A stretch of 64,000 nt of DNA from an uncultured Bacteroidaceae bacterium (GTDB taxonomy: Bacteria; Bacteroidota; Bacteroidia; Bacteroidales; Bacteroidaceae): contig CALUJL010000031.1 in the NCBI GenBank assembly GCA_944320955.1, positions 1 to 64,000 on the forward strand, read 5' to 3'. Within the stretch, counting starts at the first letter, position 1. Each line of letters starts with the position of its first letter. Under the pieces are notes generated by a model that was not told the DNA's origin, ran no database searches, and saw nothing but the letters and a program-made list of their open reading frames with translations. Below are positions 50,219 to 59,024 of the stretch, piece after piece. The translations under genes and the position numbers were made by a program.

Positions 50219-51137
50219 GCGCCGCTTCCGTGAAGGCTCGGTGCCGGCACGCCTCTTGTATGTCAATGTAGGCGTCTTCCTGCTGGTTTCCGTCTGCCGC
50301 GTGGTGGACTGGCTGTTCCGCCTGCCTCCCGGTGGCGGGGCGGGCGGTTGGATTTCCTCTCTGATGCTGCCTGCCGGTTGGCGGGAAGCCCTCTCCTGCC
50401 CTTGGACGCTGCTGACTTACATGTTCCTGCATGTGGACATCTGGCATCTGGCCTTCAACATGCTCTGCCTCTACGGCTTCGGGATGCTTTTTCTGCAGTT
50501 CTTTTCGGCCCGCCATCTGAGGGGGCTTTATCTGTTGGGCGGACTGTGCGGGGCGGTGTTCTTCCTGTTGTCGGTGGCGGTGTTCCCTGTTTTCCGCGAA
50601 GGGCAAGGGCCGCTGCTGGGCGCTTCGGCGGCGGTGTTGGCCCTGATAGCCGCCATGGGCACGGCGCAGCCCGACTATCCCGTGCGGCTCTTCCTCTTCG
50701 GGCAAATCCGGATGAAGTACATAGCCATCGGGCTGATTCTGATATCTTTTCTCTCCGTACCTTCGGCCAATGCCGGGGGCGAGATAGCCCATCTGGGCGG
50801 CGCTTTCGGCGGGTGGCTCTTTGCCTGCTGCCTGGCGCGGGGGCGCGACTTGACGAAATGGCTGAATGCGCCGTTCGACTGGTGCGCACAATGGTTCTTT
50901 TCCCGCCGGACAGCGCGGAAGAATTCCCCGGGGAAAGGGCGGAAAGGATGGGCCCGCAATCCGCACATGCGGGTGCATACGGCCCGCGAAGCGCGGGATT
51001 GGCAGGCTCCGTCGGCTGCTCCCCGCCCGGAACAGGGCGCGCTGGACGGGATACTCGAAAAGCTCAAACGCTCCGGATACAGTAGCTTGTCGGCCGAGGA
51101 GAAGCGTATTTTGTTTGAAGCAAGTAAGAGAAAATGA
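50190..51137 (+). CDS. Rhomboid-family protease 2 with C-terminal extension
   Basis: A 315-residue rhomboid. HVDIWHLAFNMLCLYGFG, LLGASAAVLAL (Ser) and GGEIAHLGGAFGGW (His) give a complete catalytic set. About 90 cytoplasmic residues follow the last helix: a basic, Pro/Arg-rich linker and a conserved end, LDGILEKLKRSGYSSLSAEEKRILFEASKRK (by position, residues about 285-315), a short helical motif found on one of the two rhomboids in many Bacteroidetes. It overlaps both neighbours (29 bp before, 4 bp after). Confidence 0.92.
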   Translation: MAGEIIRDIKRRFREGSVPARLLYVNVGVFLLVSVCRVVDWLFRLPPGGGAGGWISSLMLPAGWREALSCPWTLLTYMFLHVDIWHLAFNMLCLYGFGMLFLQFFSARHLRGLYLLGGLCGAVFFLLSVAVFPVFREGQGPLLGASAAVLALIAAMGTAQPDYPVRLFLFGQIRMKYIAIGLILISFLSVPSANAGGEIAHLGGAFGGWLFACCLARGRDLTKWLNAPFDWCAQWFFSRRTARKNSPGKGRKGWARNPHMRVHTAREARDWQAPSAAPRPEQGALDGILEKLKRSGYSSLSAEEKRILFEASKRK

Positions 51138-52246
51138 AGAAAATAGGCAAGATAGTTTCGCGACTGCTGCTGGCGGCCAATCTGTTGTGCGTAGCATTGA
51201 TGCTGTTTTCGGCGTGGAGTCCGTGGATTGTGGACCCGCGTGAGCATTCCCTTTGGGCGCTGGCGGGGTTCCTGCTACCGCTCTTTTTCTTTCTGAACCT
51301 GGCCTTTGCGGTGATGTGGGTGCTCTTTGCCTGGCGCTATGCCCTGCTTTCGCTCGTGGCTTTTGCTTGCTGCCAGGGGCAGCTGCGCGCCTATTGTCCG
51401 CTCAATCTGAGGGAAGAGGAAATCCCGCAGCAGGGCGTGATAAAAGTGCTCTCTTACAATGTGATGGGGTTCGACAAATTGCTCAAGGACGGGTCGGAAA
51501 ACCTGAATCCCATCCTGGGTTACATCAAACGGCAGGACGCCGACATCGTCTGCCTCCAGGAGTTCCGCTATTCGACCAATGGCGACCCTGCCCAGCTCTC
51601 AGAGGAGGACATTTGTTCGGTGCTGAAGGAATACCCCTACTATGCGCATGGCGGAAGCAGGAAGTCGGGGCGCATGAATCTGGCGGTCTTCTCCCGTTTC
51701 CCGATTCTCTCCTCCAGCAACGTGGACTACGGGGAGTCGATGAATGCCTCCATGCTCCATGAGCTGCTCGTCGGGAGCGATACGCTCACTTTGGTCAACA
51801 ACCATCTGGAGTCGAACAAGCTCACGAAGGCCGACAAGGCGCTCTACGAGGAAATCATCAAAGACCCGAACAAGAATACCGTCTCGGCCGGCGGCCGCAC
51901 GCTGCTGCGCAAACTGGCCGAAGCCGGCGTCATACGCGCCGGACAGGCTGACCTGCTGGCCGAGCACATGGCCCGCGAAGCGCGGCCCACAACCATTATT
52001 TGCGGGGACTTCAATGACATCCCTGTCTCCTACACGCACCGTGTCGTGCAGGGCGACCGCCGGGACGCTTATGTGGACGCGGGTTCCGGCCCCGGCATCT
52101 CGTATAACCAGAATAAGTTTTATTTCCGCATCGACAATATCCTCTACTCCGGAGCCTTGAGGGCCTTGCGTTGCCGGGTGGACAACAGCATCAAAGACTC
52201 CGACCATTATCCCATCTACGCCTATCTCTCGCTGGAAAACCGATAA
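51134..52246 (+). CDS. Membrane-anchored endonuclease/exonuclease/phosphatase-family hydrolase
   Basis: A 370-residue protein with two or three N-terminal helices (about 10-85) and an EEP catalytic domain. The metal and phosphate site residues are visible in SYNVMGFD, CLQEFRYS, NNHLES, CGDFNDIP and SDHYPIYAY, all in family order. It overlaps rhomboid 2 by 4 bp (ATGA), so the three genes form one operon. EEP proteins hydrolyse phosphodiesters in DNA, RNA, inositol phosphates or lipids; the membrane anchor places the domain outside the cytoplasm or on its inner face, and substrate remains open. Confidence 0.9.
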   Translation: MKKIGKIVSRLLLAANLLCVALMLFSAWSPWIVDPREHSLWALAGFLLPLFFFLNLAFAVMWVLFAWRYALLSLVAFACCQGQLRAYCPLNLREEEIPQQGVIKVLSYNVMGFDKLLKDGSENLNPILGYIKRQDADIVCLQEFRYSTNGDPAQLSEEDICSVLKEYPYYAHGGSRKSGRMNLAVFSRFPILSSSNVDYGESMNASMLHELLVGSDTLTLVNNHLESNKLTKADKALYEEIIKDPNKNTVSAGGRTLLRKLAEAGVIRAGQADLLAEHMAREARPTTIICGDFNDIPVSYTHRVVQGDRRDAYVDAGSGPGISYNQNKFYFRIDNILYSGALRALRCRVDNSIKDSDHYPIYAYLSLENR

Positions 52247-52304
52247 AAACAGCCTCTTAAGGCAAATAATGAGAAGAATATTTCCAACGAGCACGGAAAA
52301 AAAG

Positions 52305-52312
52305 TATATTTG
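52305..52312 (+). promoter_or_regulatory. -7 element for secDF
   Basis: TATATTTG followed by CGCGC; leader about 57 nt, AT-rich. Confidence 0.7.
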
Positions 52313-52374
52313 CGCGCTAATTTTCGTAAAATAGGAAGCAAAAACAAAAATCAAATAAAAACCAATTAGTAAAA

Positions 52375-55300
52375 ATGAGAAACAAAGGATTCGTAAAGTT
52401 ATTCTCGGTCTTACTGATCCTGGTATGCCTTTTCTATCTCTCTTTCTCCTTCGTATCCTCTTCCTATGACAACAAGGCAGAGCAATACGGCCAGGGAGAT
52501 CCTGCGCGCGAGGAGGCATTCCTGGATTCCATAGCCAACGAGAAAGTCTGGTTGGGCTATACGCTCAAAGAGTGCCGCGAAATGGGCATCAGCCTGGGCC
52601 TCGACCTGAAAGGTGGTATGAATGTCATACTGGAAGTGTCGGTGAGCGACGTATTGAAGTCGCTGTCCGACAACAACCCCGACCCGGCTTTCAACCAAGC
52701 CCTCGTCAATGCTCAAAAGGCCCGCGAGAGCAGCCAGTCGGACTACATTACGCTCTTCATCCGCGAGTATCACAAACTGGCTCCGGGCAAGAGTCTGGCC
52801 TCCCTCTTCGCCACTCAGCAGATGCGGGGCAAGATCTCTCCCCAGAGTTCGGACAGCGAAGTGGAAAGAGCCATTCGCGAGGAAGCCAAGAGCGCCATCG
52901 ACAACTCGTTCAACGTATTGCGCACCCGTATCGACCGCTTCGGCGTCGTGCAGCCCAACATTCAGGCTTTGGAAAACAGCATGGGCCGCATCATGATCGA
53001 ACTGCCGGGCATCAAGGAACCGGAGCGTGTGCGCCGCCTCCTGCAGGGCTCGGCCAATCTGGAGTTCTGGGAGACATACGAAGCCTCTGAAATACTTCCT
53101 TACCTGACCTCTGTGGAAAATGCCGTGCGCATGGCACGCGGCAACAAGTCCGGCTCGGTTGACTCTACCGCCGTAGCCGCTGCCGAGGCAGAAACCGACA
53201 CGGCTGCCGCCACTGCCGCTTCCGCTGGCGAGAGCGGCAAGCTGGCTTCCATCCTGAAAGCCTCTGCCGGCAAGTCGGAGGCTGCTGGCGTTTCGGACGA
53301 ACAGGCTGCCGAGGAGCATCCTTTGTTCTATCATTTCCAGCCTGTCCAGGGTTCCCGCGGCTGCCTCCTCGGCTATGCCCGCGACACGGCGGCGGTCAAC
53401 GCCTGCTTCGCAATGCCTGAGGTCACGAAAATCCTGCCCCGCGATTTGCGCCTGAAGTGGAGCGTGAAAGCCGCAGAGTTCGACCCGACGGGCAAAATCT
53501 TCGAGCTCTATGCCATCAAGAGCACCGAGCGCGACGGGCGTGCCCCGCTGGAAGGCGACGTAGTGGTAGGTGCCCAGGCTGACTTCAACCAGCACGGGCA
53601 GCAGATCGTCAGCATGCGCATGAATTCCGAAGGAGCGCGCCTCTGGGCCCAGCTCACGAAGAAGAACATAGGCCGCTGCGTGGCCATCGTCTTGGACGGG
53701 TATGTCTACTCCGCACCGGTGGTAAACAGCGAAATCACGGGCGGAAGTTCCGAAATCAGCGGCAACTTCACGCCGGAAGAAGCCCAGGACTTGGCCAACG
53801 TGCTGCGTTCGGGTAAAATGCCGGCTCCCGCCCACATCATCCAGGAAGACGTAATCGGCCCGAGCCTTGGCGCCGAATCCATCCAGCAGGGTATCATTTC
53901 CTGTGTCATAGCCATTATCTTCCTGATGGTCTACATGTGCTTCATGTATGGCCTCATCCCCGGCATGATTGCCAACGTGGCCATTCTCCTGAACTTCTTC
54001 TTTACGCTCGGCATCCTCACCTCTTTCCAGGCAGCCCTCACGATGTCCGGAATAGCCGGTATGGTCCTCTCGCTGGGTATGGCGGTCGACGCCAATGTGC
54101 TTATCTATGAGCGCGCCAAGGAAGAACTTCGCGCCGGAAAGAACGTGCGCGACGCCATAACCGACGGTTACAAGAACGCATTCTCGGCCATTTTCGACTC
54201 CAACGTGACGTCCATCATTACCGGTGTCATCCTCTTCTGGTTCGGAACCGGCACGATCCGCGGATTTGCCACGACGCTCATCATCGGTATCTGCTGCTCC
54301 TTCTTCACCGCTGTCTACATGACCCGCCTGGCTTACGAGCATTTCCTGGCAAAAGGCAAGTTCCAGAACCTTACTTTCAAGGGTCTCTGGAAAGATGTAC
54401 TGGTGGATACGCACTATAAATTCATCGAAAATACGAAGCGCTACTTCACGATTTTCGGAATCCTCGTGCTTGTCTGCGTAGCCTCCTTCATCTTCAACAA
54501 ACTGAACCCGAGCATCGATTTCACGGGCGGCCGCAACTACGTCGTACAGTTTGAGAAGCCCGTGACAGTAGAAGAAGTCCGCGACTGTCTGGAGGAGAAC
54601 GCCGGTCCCGACGTATTCAACCAGGTGCTTGCCGTAGGTACCGACGGAAAGAAAGTCCGCATCAGCACCAACTACCGGATAGAGGAAAACAATCCGCAGA
54701 TAGACTCTGAAATAGAAGGATTGCTCTACAAGGGACTGAAACCCTTGCTCACGCACAACATATCGCTTGAGCAATTCGTAGACCGCGACGACTACACGGG
54801 CGGAACCATCATCAGTTCGCAGAAAGTAGGCCCCACGATGGCCGACGACCTGAAGGTAGACGCCGTATGGGCCGTCATCTTCTCCCTCATCGGTATCGGT
54901 ATCTACATCCTCATCCGCTTCCGCAACATCGCGTACAGTATCGCCTCCACCGTGGCCCTGGCCTTCGATGCCTTCATGCTGATCGGCATTTACTCCCTCT
55001 GCTGGAAGTTTATGCCTTTCTCCATGGAAGTCGACCAGACATTCATCGGCGCCGTGCTCACCGTGGTGGGTTACTCCATCAACGACAAGGTGGTCATCTT
55101 CGACCGCGTGCGTGAATTCTTCGGCCTCTACCCCAAGCGCGGCAAGCTGCAGATCTTCAACGATTCGCTGAACTCCACCCTGTCCCGTACGCTGAACACG
55201 GGTACTTCGACGCTCGTCGTGCTCATCTGCATCTTCTTCCTCGGCGGCGAGAGCATCCGCAGCTTCTCCTTCGCCATGATTGTGGGTATCATTATCGGTA

Positions 55301-55383
55301 CGTTCTCCTCGCTCTTCCTGGCAGCGCCCGTGGCATACCGCATCATCGCCCGCAAGGAACGCAAGCAGCAGGCAGCAGCCTGA
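52375..55383 (+). CDS. secDF: Fused protein-export membrane protein SecDF
   Basis: A 1002-residue fusion of SecD and SecF, the proton-driven accessory of the Sec translocon, as is usual in Bacteroidetes. SecD part (about 1-650): GLDLKGGMNVILEVS, the periplasmic P1 domain and helix 4 region LSLGMAVDANVLIYERAKEE. SecF part (about 675-1002): NPSIDFTGGRNYVVQFE and VVGYSINDKVVIFDRVRE. Twelve helices are expected. An Ala/Glu/Thr-rich insertion at about 255-315 (AVAAAEAETDTAAATAASAG) within the SecD periplasmic loop looks lineage-specific. It is monocistronic, with a promoter and a perfect terminator. Confidence 0.96.
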   Translation: MRNKGFVKLFSVLLILVCLFYLSFSFVSSSYDNKAEQYGQGDPAREEAFLDSIANEKVWLGYTLKECREMGISLGLDLKGGMNVILEVSVSDVLKSLSDNNPDPAFNQALVNAQKARESSQSDYITLFIREYHKLAPGKSLASLFATQQMRGKISPQSSDSEVERAIREEAKSAIDNSFNVLRTRIDRFGVVQPNIQALENSMGRIMIELPGIKEPERVRRLLQGSANLEFWETYEASEILPYLTSVENAVRMARGNKSGSVDSTAVAAAEAETDTAAATAASAGESGKLASILKASAGKSEAAGVSDEQAAEEHPLFYHFQPVQGSRGCLLGYARDTAAVNACFAMPEVTKILPRDLRLKWSVKAAEFDPTGKIFELYAIKSTERDGRAPLEGDVVVGAQADFNQHGQQIVSMRMNSEGARLWAQLTKKNIGRCVAIVLDGYVYSAPVVNSEITGGSSEISGNFTPEEAQDLANVLRSGKMPAPAHIIQEDVIGPSLGAESIQQGIISCVIAIIFLMVYMCFMYGLIPGMIANVAILLNFFFTLGILTSFQAALTMSGIAGMVLSLGMAVDANVLIYERAKEELRAGKNVRDAITDGYKNAFSAIFDSNVTSIITGVILFWFGTGTIRGFATTLIIGICCSFFTAVYMTRLAYEHFLAKGKFQNLTFKGLWKDVLVDTHYKFIENTKRYFTIFGILVLVCVASFIFNKLNPSIDFTGGRNYVVQFEKPVTVEEVRDCLEENAGPDVFNQVLAVGTDGKKVRISTNYRIEENNPQIDSEIEGLLYKGLKPLLTHNISLEQFVDRDDYTGGTIISSQKVGPTMADDLKVDAVWAVIFSLIGIGIYILIRFRNIAYSIASTVALAFDAFMLIGIYSLCWKFMPFSMEVDQTFIGAVLTVVGYSINDKVVIFDRVREFFGLYPKRGKLQIFNDSLNSTLSRTLNTGTSTLVVLICIFFLGGESIRSFSFAMIVGIIIGTFSSLFLAAPVAYRIIARKERKQQAAA

Positions 55384-55403
55384 TACGGCTTAAAGCCCCT
55401 CAT

Positions 55404-55447
55404 AAAATTCAGCCCGGCCTCCAACAGAGGAGGCCGGGCTGAATTTT
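55404..55447. terminator. Bidirectional terminator secDF/glycan operon
   Basis: AAAATTCAGCCCGGCCTCC (55404-55422) and GGAGGCCGGGCTGAATTTT (55429-55447) form a perfect 19-bp stem. It marks the border between the core region and the lower-GC cluster. Confidence 0.92.
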
Positions 55448-55481
55448 GCGTGCTTGTCCTGAATATCCGGAAGCCGGGGGA

Positions 55482-57596
55482 TTAGTGTAATACCCCGAAG
55501 GATGCGTTTTTTTCGTTGACCAACAAATAGTAAACCAAGGCCCAATCCTGGTCATTGGCATACGGGTCGTAGAAACTTGCGTCCGTTCCGTCCACCCGCC
55601 GGGGATAGACGTAAGCACATGAAGCGCGTCCGTCCTCGAAGAACAGGCAGAGGTTGTTCCGTACTATGTTTTCCGCACGTTGTTGGTATCCGATGTCACC
55701 GGTGCATAAGTAATAATAGTGGAACACGCCGGCTGTCACCGTGCTCCAATAATGCGGGAACGTGTCGCCGAACATTTCCCGCTTGCCAAACCAATAACCG
55801 TCCCAATGACGAATGGCGATGTCATTCAGGTGGAAACTGGGTTGGAATCCGTTGAAGGCTTCCAATACGGGCAGTTGCCGTCTCACTTCATCCAGGTATC
55901 CGGCTTCGTTTGTCACTAAATAGAGTTGTGCCAAGAGTTCCAATGCCGGCGCTACGATGCTTTGTTCGTAATTTACTTCGTGTGCCGGATAGTTCGTACC
56001 GTTTCGTACGAATATGTCTCCGGTTTGGCGGAAATGATCCAGCAGCGTATCGCGTTCGGCCTTCATCCCGGCGTTTTCCAATACGTGCAGGCTCAGGCAT
56101 ACAGGCACCCCGATGGCGTAGAATCCGTGGCCGAACTGTCGGTAGAATGACATTAAAGTGCGGTATCCGTCCAAGGCAAATTGTTTTTCTCCTGTTACTT
56201 GGTACATCAGGAAATAAAAATGTGCTGCCCATTGGTAATTATAACCCCGGTTGCGTCCTTTTTGGTCTACGCTGGAGTATGTGACGTAATCTTCGGTCTG
56301 CAACTTGCTGCGGACAAAGCGGGCATACCTCTCTAACGACGATTTCAGTTCCGGCTGCCTTGTTTGCAGGTACCGTTTGGCAAGCAAGACTCCCATGCCT
56401 GTCCGTTCGGCCCCTTCGTCACGGTCTGCGGGGTTACAATTGGGCGTGTCGTTCGGGTAGATGCTGTCCCCTTCATTGTCGTACACCATATAAGCGCCGT
56501 AACGGGGATCTTCCGGATCGTCCATTTGCTGGTGTGTGCGGATAAAATCCGTGCGCTTCTGCAGAAGCGTTTCCGCCTTGCTGATGACCAGAAAGTCGGC
56601 ATGGGTCTGCTTGTTCCCGTCATAGAAAAAATCGAAACGTACTTTGCCCGGGTTTTGCATGACTGCTTTCACTTCGTATCGGTCTCGCCCGCTTTTGCTT
56701 ATGTCAACCGGCATTCCATTGATTTCCGCCCGGTACGACCGTAGCGCATGATGTGAGCGGAGCGTAATGCGGGCCGTATCGCCTGCTTCAAATACATACC
56801 TGTCGCACGTTACGACGACACTTCCTTTCTCTAATATTTTCCGGCGGAAATCCTCATTGCCCTCGTGCGGGAAGATTTGCCATTCCAGAGTATAGCATTC
56901 TCCCGGCTGCAACAGGATGTCGGGCAGATTCAACGCAATAATGCCCCGGGTGTGCGAACTGCCTTTTGTCCGTCCCCGTTCCCATATCTCATAGTCCCGG
57001 ACGGAACCTTTTGTCACTACCAGTCCTAAATGGGGACCGGAGCCGCCCATGCGCAGTGCATCGACACAGGCCGCATTCTCCCCCGGCCAAATGTGGGCAT
57101 GGGCACGCATACCCATACATTCTTTGGCATTAGGATAATTATCATTAAAAGGGGTATAAATGCCGACATCTGACAAGGATGCGGCATTTTCCCCCTTATT
57201 GGTAAAGGTGTACTGCTCTACCAGATTATCCTGTTCCAGCCTTCTTTCCACAGTGATGCGTATGTTCCCTGCCCGGTAGATACAGCATGAGGGATTATCG
57301 TGTGTCTTTACCGGGGCTTCCCATTTCTGCCTGACGCTTTGTTTCCCTACGGTTTCTGTAAAATACCCCAGTCCCCAACCGTAGCCTTGCTTTATCCAGG
57401 GATATTGGCTCCCGTCAGTTGCCACTATCCAGTTCATGCTGTAATTATCGCCTTGTATTTTCAGTTCGCGGATAGCCCCGGTGGGCGGGTCTTGTGAGAA
57501 AACTATACCTCTGTCCCCGCCCGCCATTGCCGGGGCAATAAGGCCGGCAATGGCCCATGCGCCGGCCGCCAGTTTGTAAAACAGTGTGTGCCTCAT
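55482..57596 (-). CDS. Secreted protein of glycan operon, family not recognised
   Basis: A 704-residue protein with a signal peptide (cleavage near PAMAGG). I do not recognise a named family. Residues about 25-330 look like a beta-sandwich; residues about 365-690 are helix-rich with repeated aromatic pairs (YNYQWAAHFYFLMYQVTG, YRTLMSFYRQFGHGFYAIG, FPHYWSTVTAGVFHYYYLC), the look of an (alpha/alpha)6 toroid seen in six-hairpin glycosidases and polysaccharide lyases. Acidic candidates are in NPADRDEGAERTG and HEVNYEQS. It is last in the GH51-GH43-GH28 operon (27-bp gap), so it likely acts on the same pectin-like glycan. Confidence 0.6.
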   Translation of the reverse strand: MRHTLFYKLAAGAWAIAGLIAPAMAGGDRGIVFSQDPPTGAIRELKIQGDNYSMNWIVATDGSQYPWIKQGYGWGLGYFTETVGKQSVRQKWEAPVKTHDNPSCCIYRAGNIRITVERRLEQDNLVEQYTFTNKGENAASLSDVGIYTPFNDNYPNAKECMGMRAHAHIWPGENAACVDALRMGGSGPHLGLVVTKGSVRDYEIWERGRTKGSSHTRGIIALNLPDILLQPGECYTLEWQIFPHEGNEDFRRKILEKGSVVVTCDRYVFEAGDTARITLRSHHALRSYRAEINGMPVDISKSGRDRYEVKAVMQNPGKVRFDFFYDGNKQTHADFLVISKAETLLQKRTDFIRTHQQMDDPEDPRYGAYMVYDNEGDSIYPNDTPNCNPADRDEGAERTGMGVLLAKRYLQTRQPELKSSLERYARFVRSKLQTEDYVTYSSVDQKGRNRGYNYQWAAHFYFLMYQVTGEKQFALDGYRTLMSFYRQFGHGFYAIGVPVCLSLHVLENAGMKAERDTLLDHFRQTGDIFVRNGTNYPAHEVNYEQSIVAPALELLAQLYLVTNEAGYLDEVRRQLPVLEAFNGFQPSFHLNDIAIRHWDGYWFGKREMFGDTFPHYWSTVTAGVFHYYYLCTGDIGYQQRAENIVRNNLCLFFEDGRASCAYVYPRRVDGTDASFYDPYANDQDWALVYYLLVNEKNASFGVLH

Positions 57597-57623
57597 AAAT
57601 ATTTTGGATATAAAATAAGATAC

Positions 57624-59012
57624 TTACAACGTGCGGAGGACATGGTACGACACGCCGTTTTCGTGCAATCCTTTCACATTCCGGATGCGGTTGACGAATT
57701 GGCGCACGGTGTCCACTCTCACATTTTCTATGAATACGTCTTTTATCGGTTCTTCTTCTTCGCCTTTCAGTTCGTAGATGGCGTCGGCCGAGCGGCCATG
57801 GACGTTCCGGATGTGGATGTTTTGGATGCGGGTTAGCTTCCGTTCATACGTCGGGACGAGGTCTTTCCACTGGTAGAGCACATCGGTGTCTATCTCGAAA
57901 ACGCGTTGCATGCTACCTGTCCGGATGTTTTCCAGATAGATGTTTTCAATGAAGCCTCCGCGCCGGTGGTTCGTTTTCAAGTATAGAAGGCGGCGTACGG
58001 ATTGGGGCACTGTGCAGTCGTGCATGTAGATGTTGCGTACTCCTCCTGAGATCTCGCTCCCGATGCCGAGCAGTGTATGGCCTTCGCGTATGGTACAATG
58101 GCGGATGACGATGTTCTCGCTTGGCGTATGCAGACGCCAAGCGTCCTGGTTGCGTCCGGATTTGATGACTACGGCGTCGTCGCCTTGGTCGAACGTGCAA
58201 TGCTCTATCAGGAAATTGCGGCTCATCTCCAGGTCAATGCCGTCGTTGTTGTGCCCGTGCGCCTTCACGTCGAGGTTGCGTACCGTCCCGCCGTTGCACA
58301 GATAGAGATGTATGGTCCAGAACGGGCTTTCGCGTATCTTGAACCCGTCCAGCATCACGCGGTTGCATCGGTTGAAGTGGATGAGGTGCGGTCGCAGGTG
58401 GTTTTCGCCCCGCGCCATCTGGCGGTATTCTACAGGGACGTCGGTGGAGCCCATCGAGTATAATTGTGCCAGCGCGTCCAGGTGCGCTTTGGGCCGTTGG
58501 AACCATACGCGCCACGTGCCCATCTTGGGCGCCAGCGTGCCTTTTCCTGTTATGGCAATGTTTTCACATCCGAACGCATAGACCAGAGGTGAATAGTTAT
58601 AGCACTCCAATCCTTCCCACGAGACCATGACGGCAGGCAGGTAATCGGCGGGATTGTCCGTAAAGCGTACTGTCGCCCCTTCTTCCAGATGCAGGTTTAC
58701 GTTGCTCTTCAGATGGATGGGGCCGGTCAGCCATTCGCCTTTGGGGATTATTACCCGTCCGCCGCCTGCGCGGTTGCAGGCATCGATGGCTTGGGCAATG
58801 GCTTGGGTGTTTGTTTTCTTGCCGCCCGCTTCCGCTCCGTAACGGGTTATCACGAAGTCTTTGTCGGGAAATGTGCATAGTGTGACCGAGTCCATGGGGA
58901 AGGGTGCTTCCACTTGCGCCCGTTCGTGTTTTTGTCCTTCGGCAAATGTGGCGGGGGCGATTGTTGCCAGCAGTCCTGCGCAGAAGAGAATCAGTTTTCT
59001 AATCGGTTTCAT
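57624..59012 (-). CDS. Glycoside hydrolase family 28 (polygalacturonase-like)
   Basis: A 462-residue secreted protein, signal peptide ending near TFAEG. The right-handed beta-helix of GH28 is recognisable from ITRYGAEAGGKKTNTQAIAQAID and AGGGRVIIPKGEWLTGPIHLKSNVNLHLEEGA (by position, about 55-110). Active-site motifs: NNDGIDLEMSRN (usual NTDGID), QGDDAVVIKSG with the Asp pair, GHTLLGIGSEISGGVRN with the His, and the Arg-Ile region near YLKTNHRRGG. It should cleave galacturonic-acid-containing backbones, exo or endo unknown. Gaps to its operon neighbours are 27 and 12 bp. Confidence 0.9.
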   Translation of the reverse strand: MKPIRKLILFCAGLLATIAPATFAEGQKHERAQVEAPFPMDSVTLCTFPDKDFVITRYGAEAGGKKTNTQAIAQAIDACNRAGGGRVIIPKGEWLTGPIHLKSNVNLHLEEGATVRFTDNPADYLPAVMVSWEGLECYNYSPLVYAFGCENIAITGKGTLAPKMGTWRVWFQRPKAHLDALAQLYSMGSTDVPVEYRQMARGENHLRPHLIHFNRCNRVMLDGFKIRESPFWTIHLYLCNGGTVRNLDVKAHGHNNDGIDLEMSRNFLIEHCTFDQGDDAVVIKSGRNQDAWRLHTPSENIVIRHCTIREGHTLLGIGSEISGGVRNIYMHDCTVPQSVRRLLYLKTNHRRGGFIENIYLENIRTGSMQRVFEIDTDVLYQWKDLVPTYERKLTRIQNIHIRNVHGRSADAIYELKGEEEEPIKDVFIENVRVDTVRQFVNRIRNVKGLHENGVSYHVLRTL

Positions 59013-59024
59013 GATGGTTGTTTT

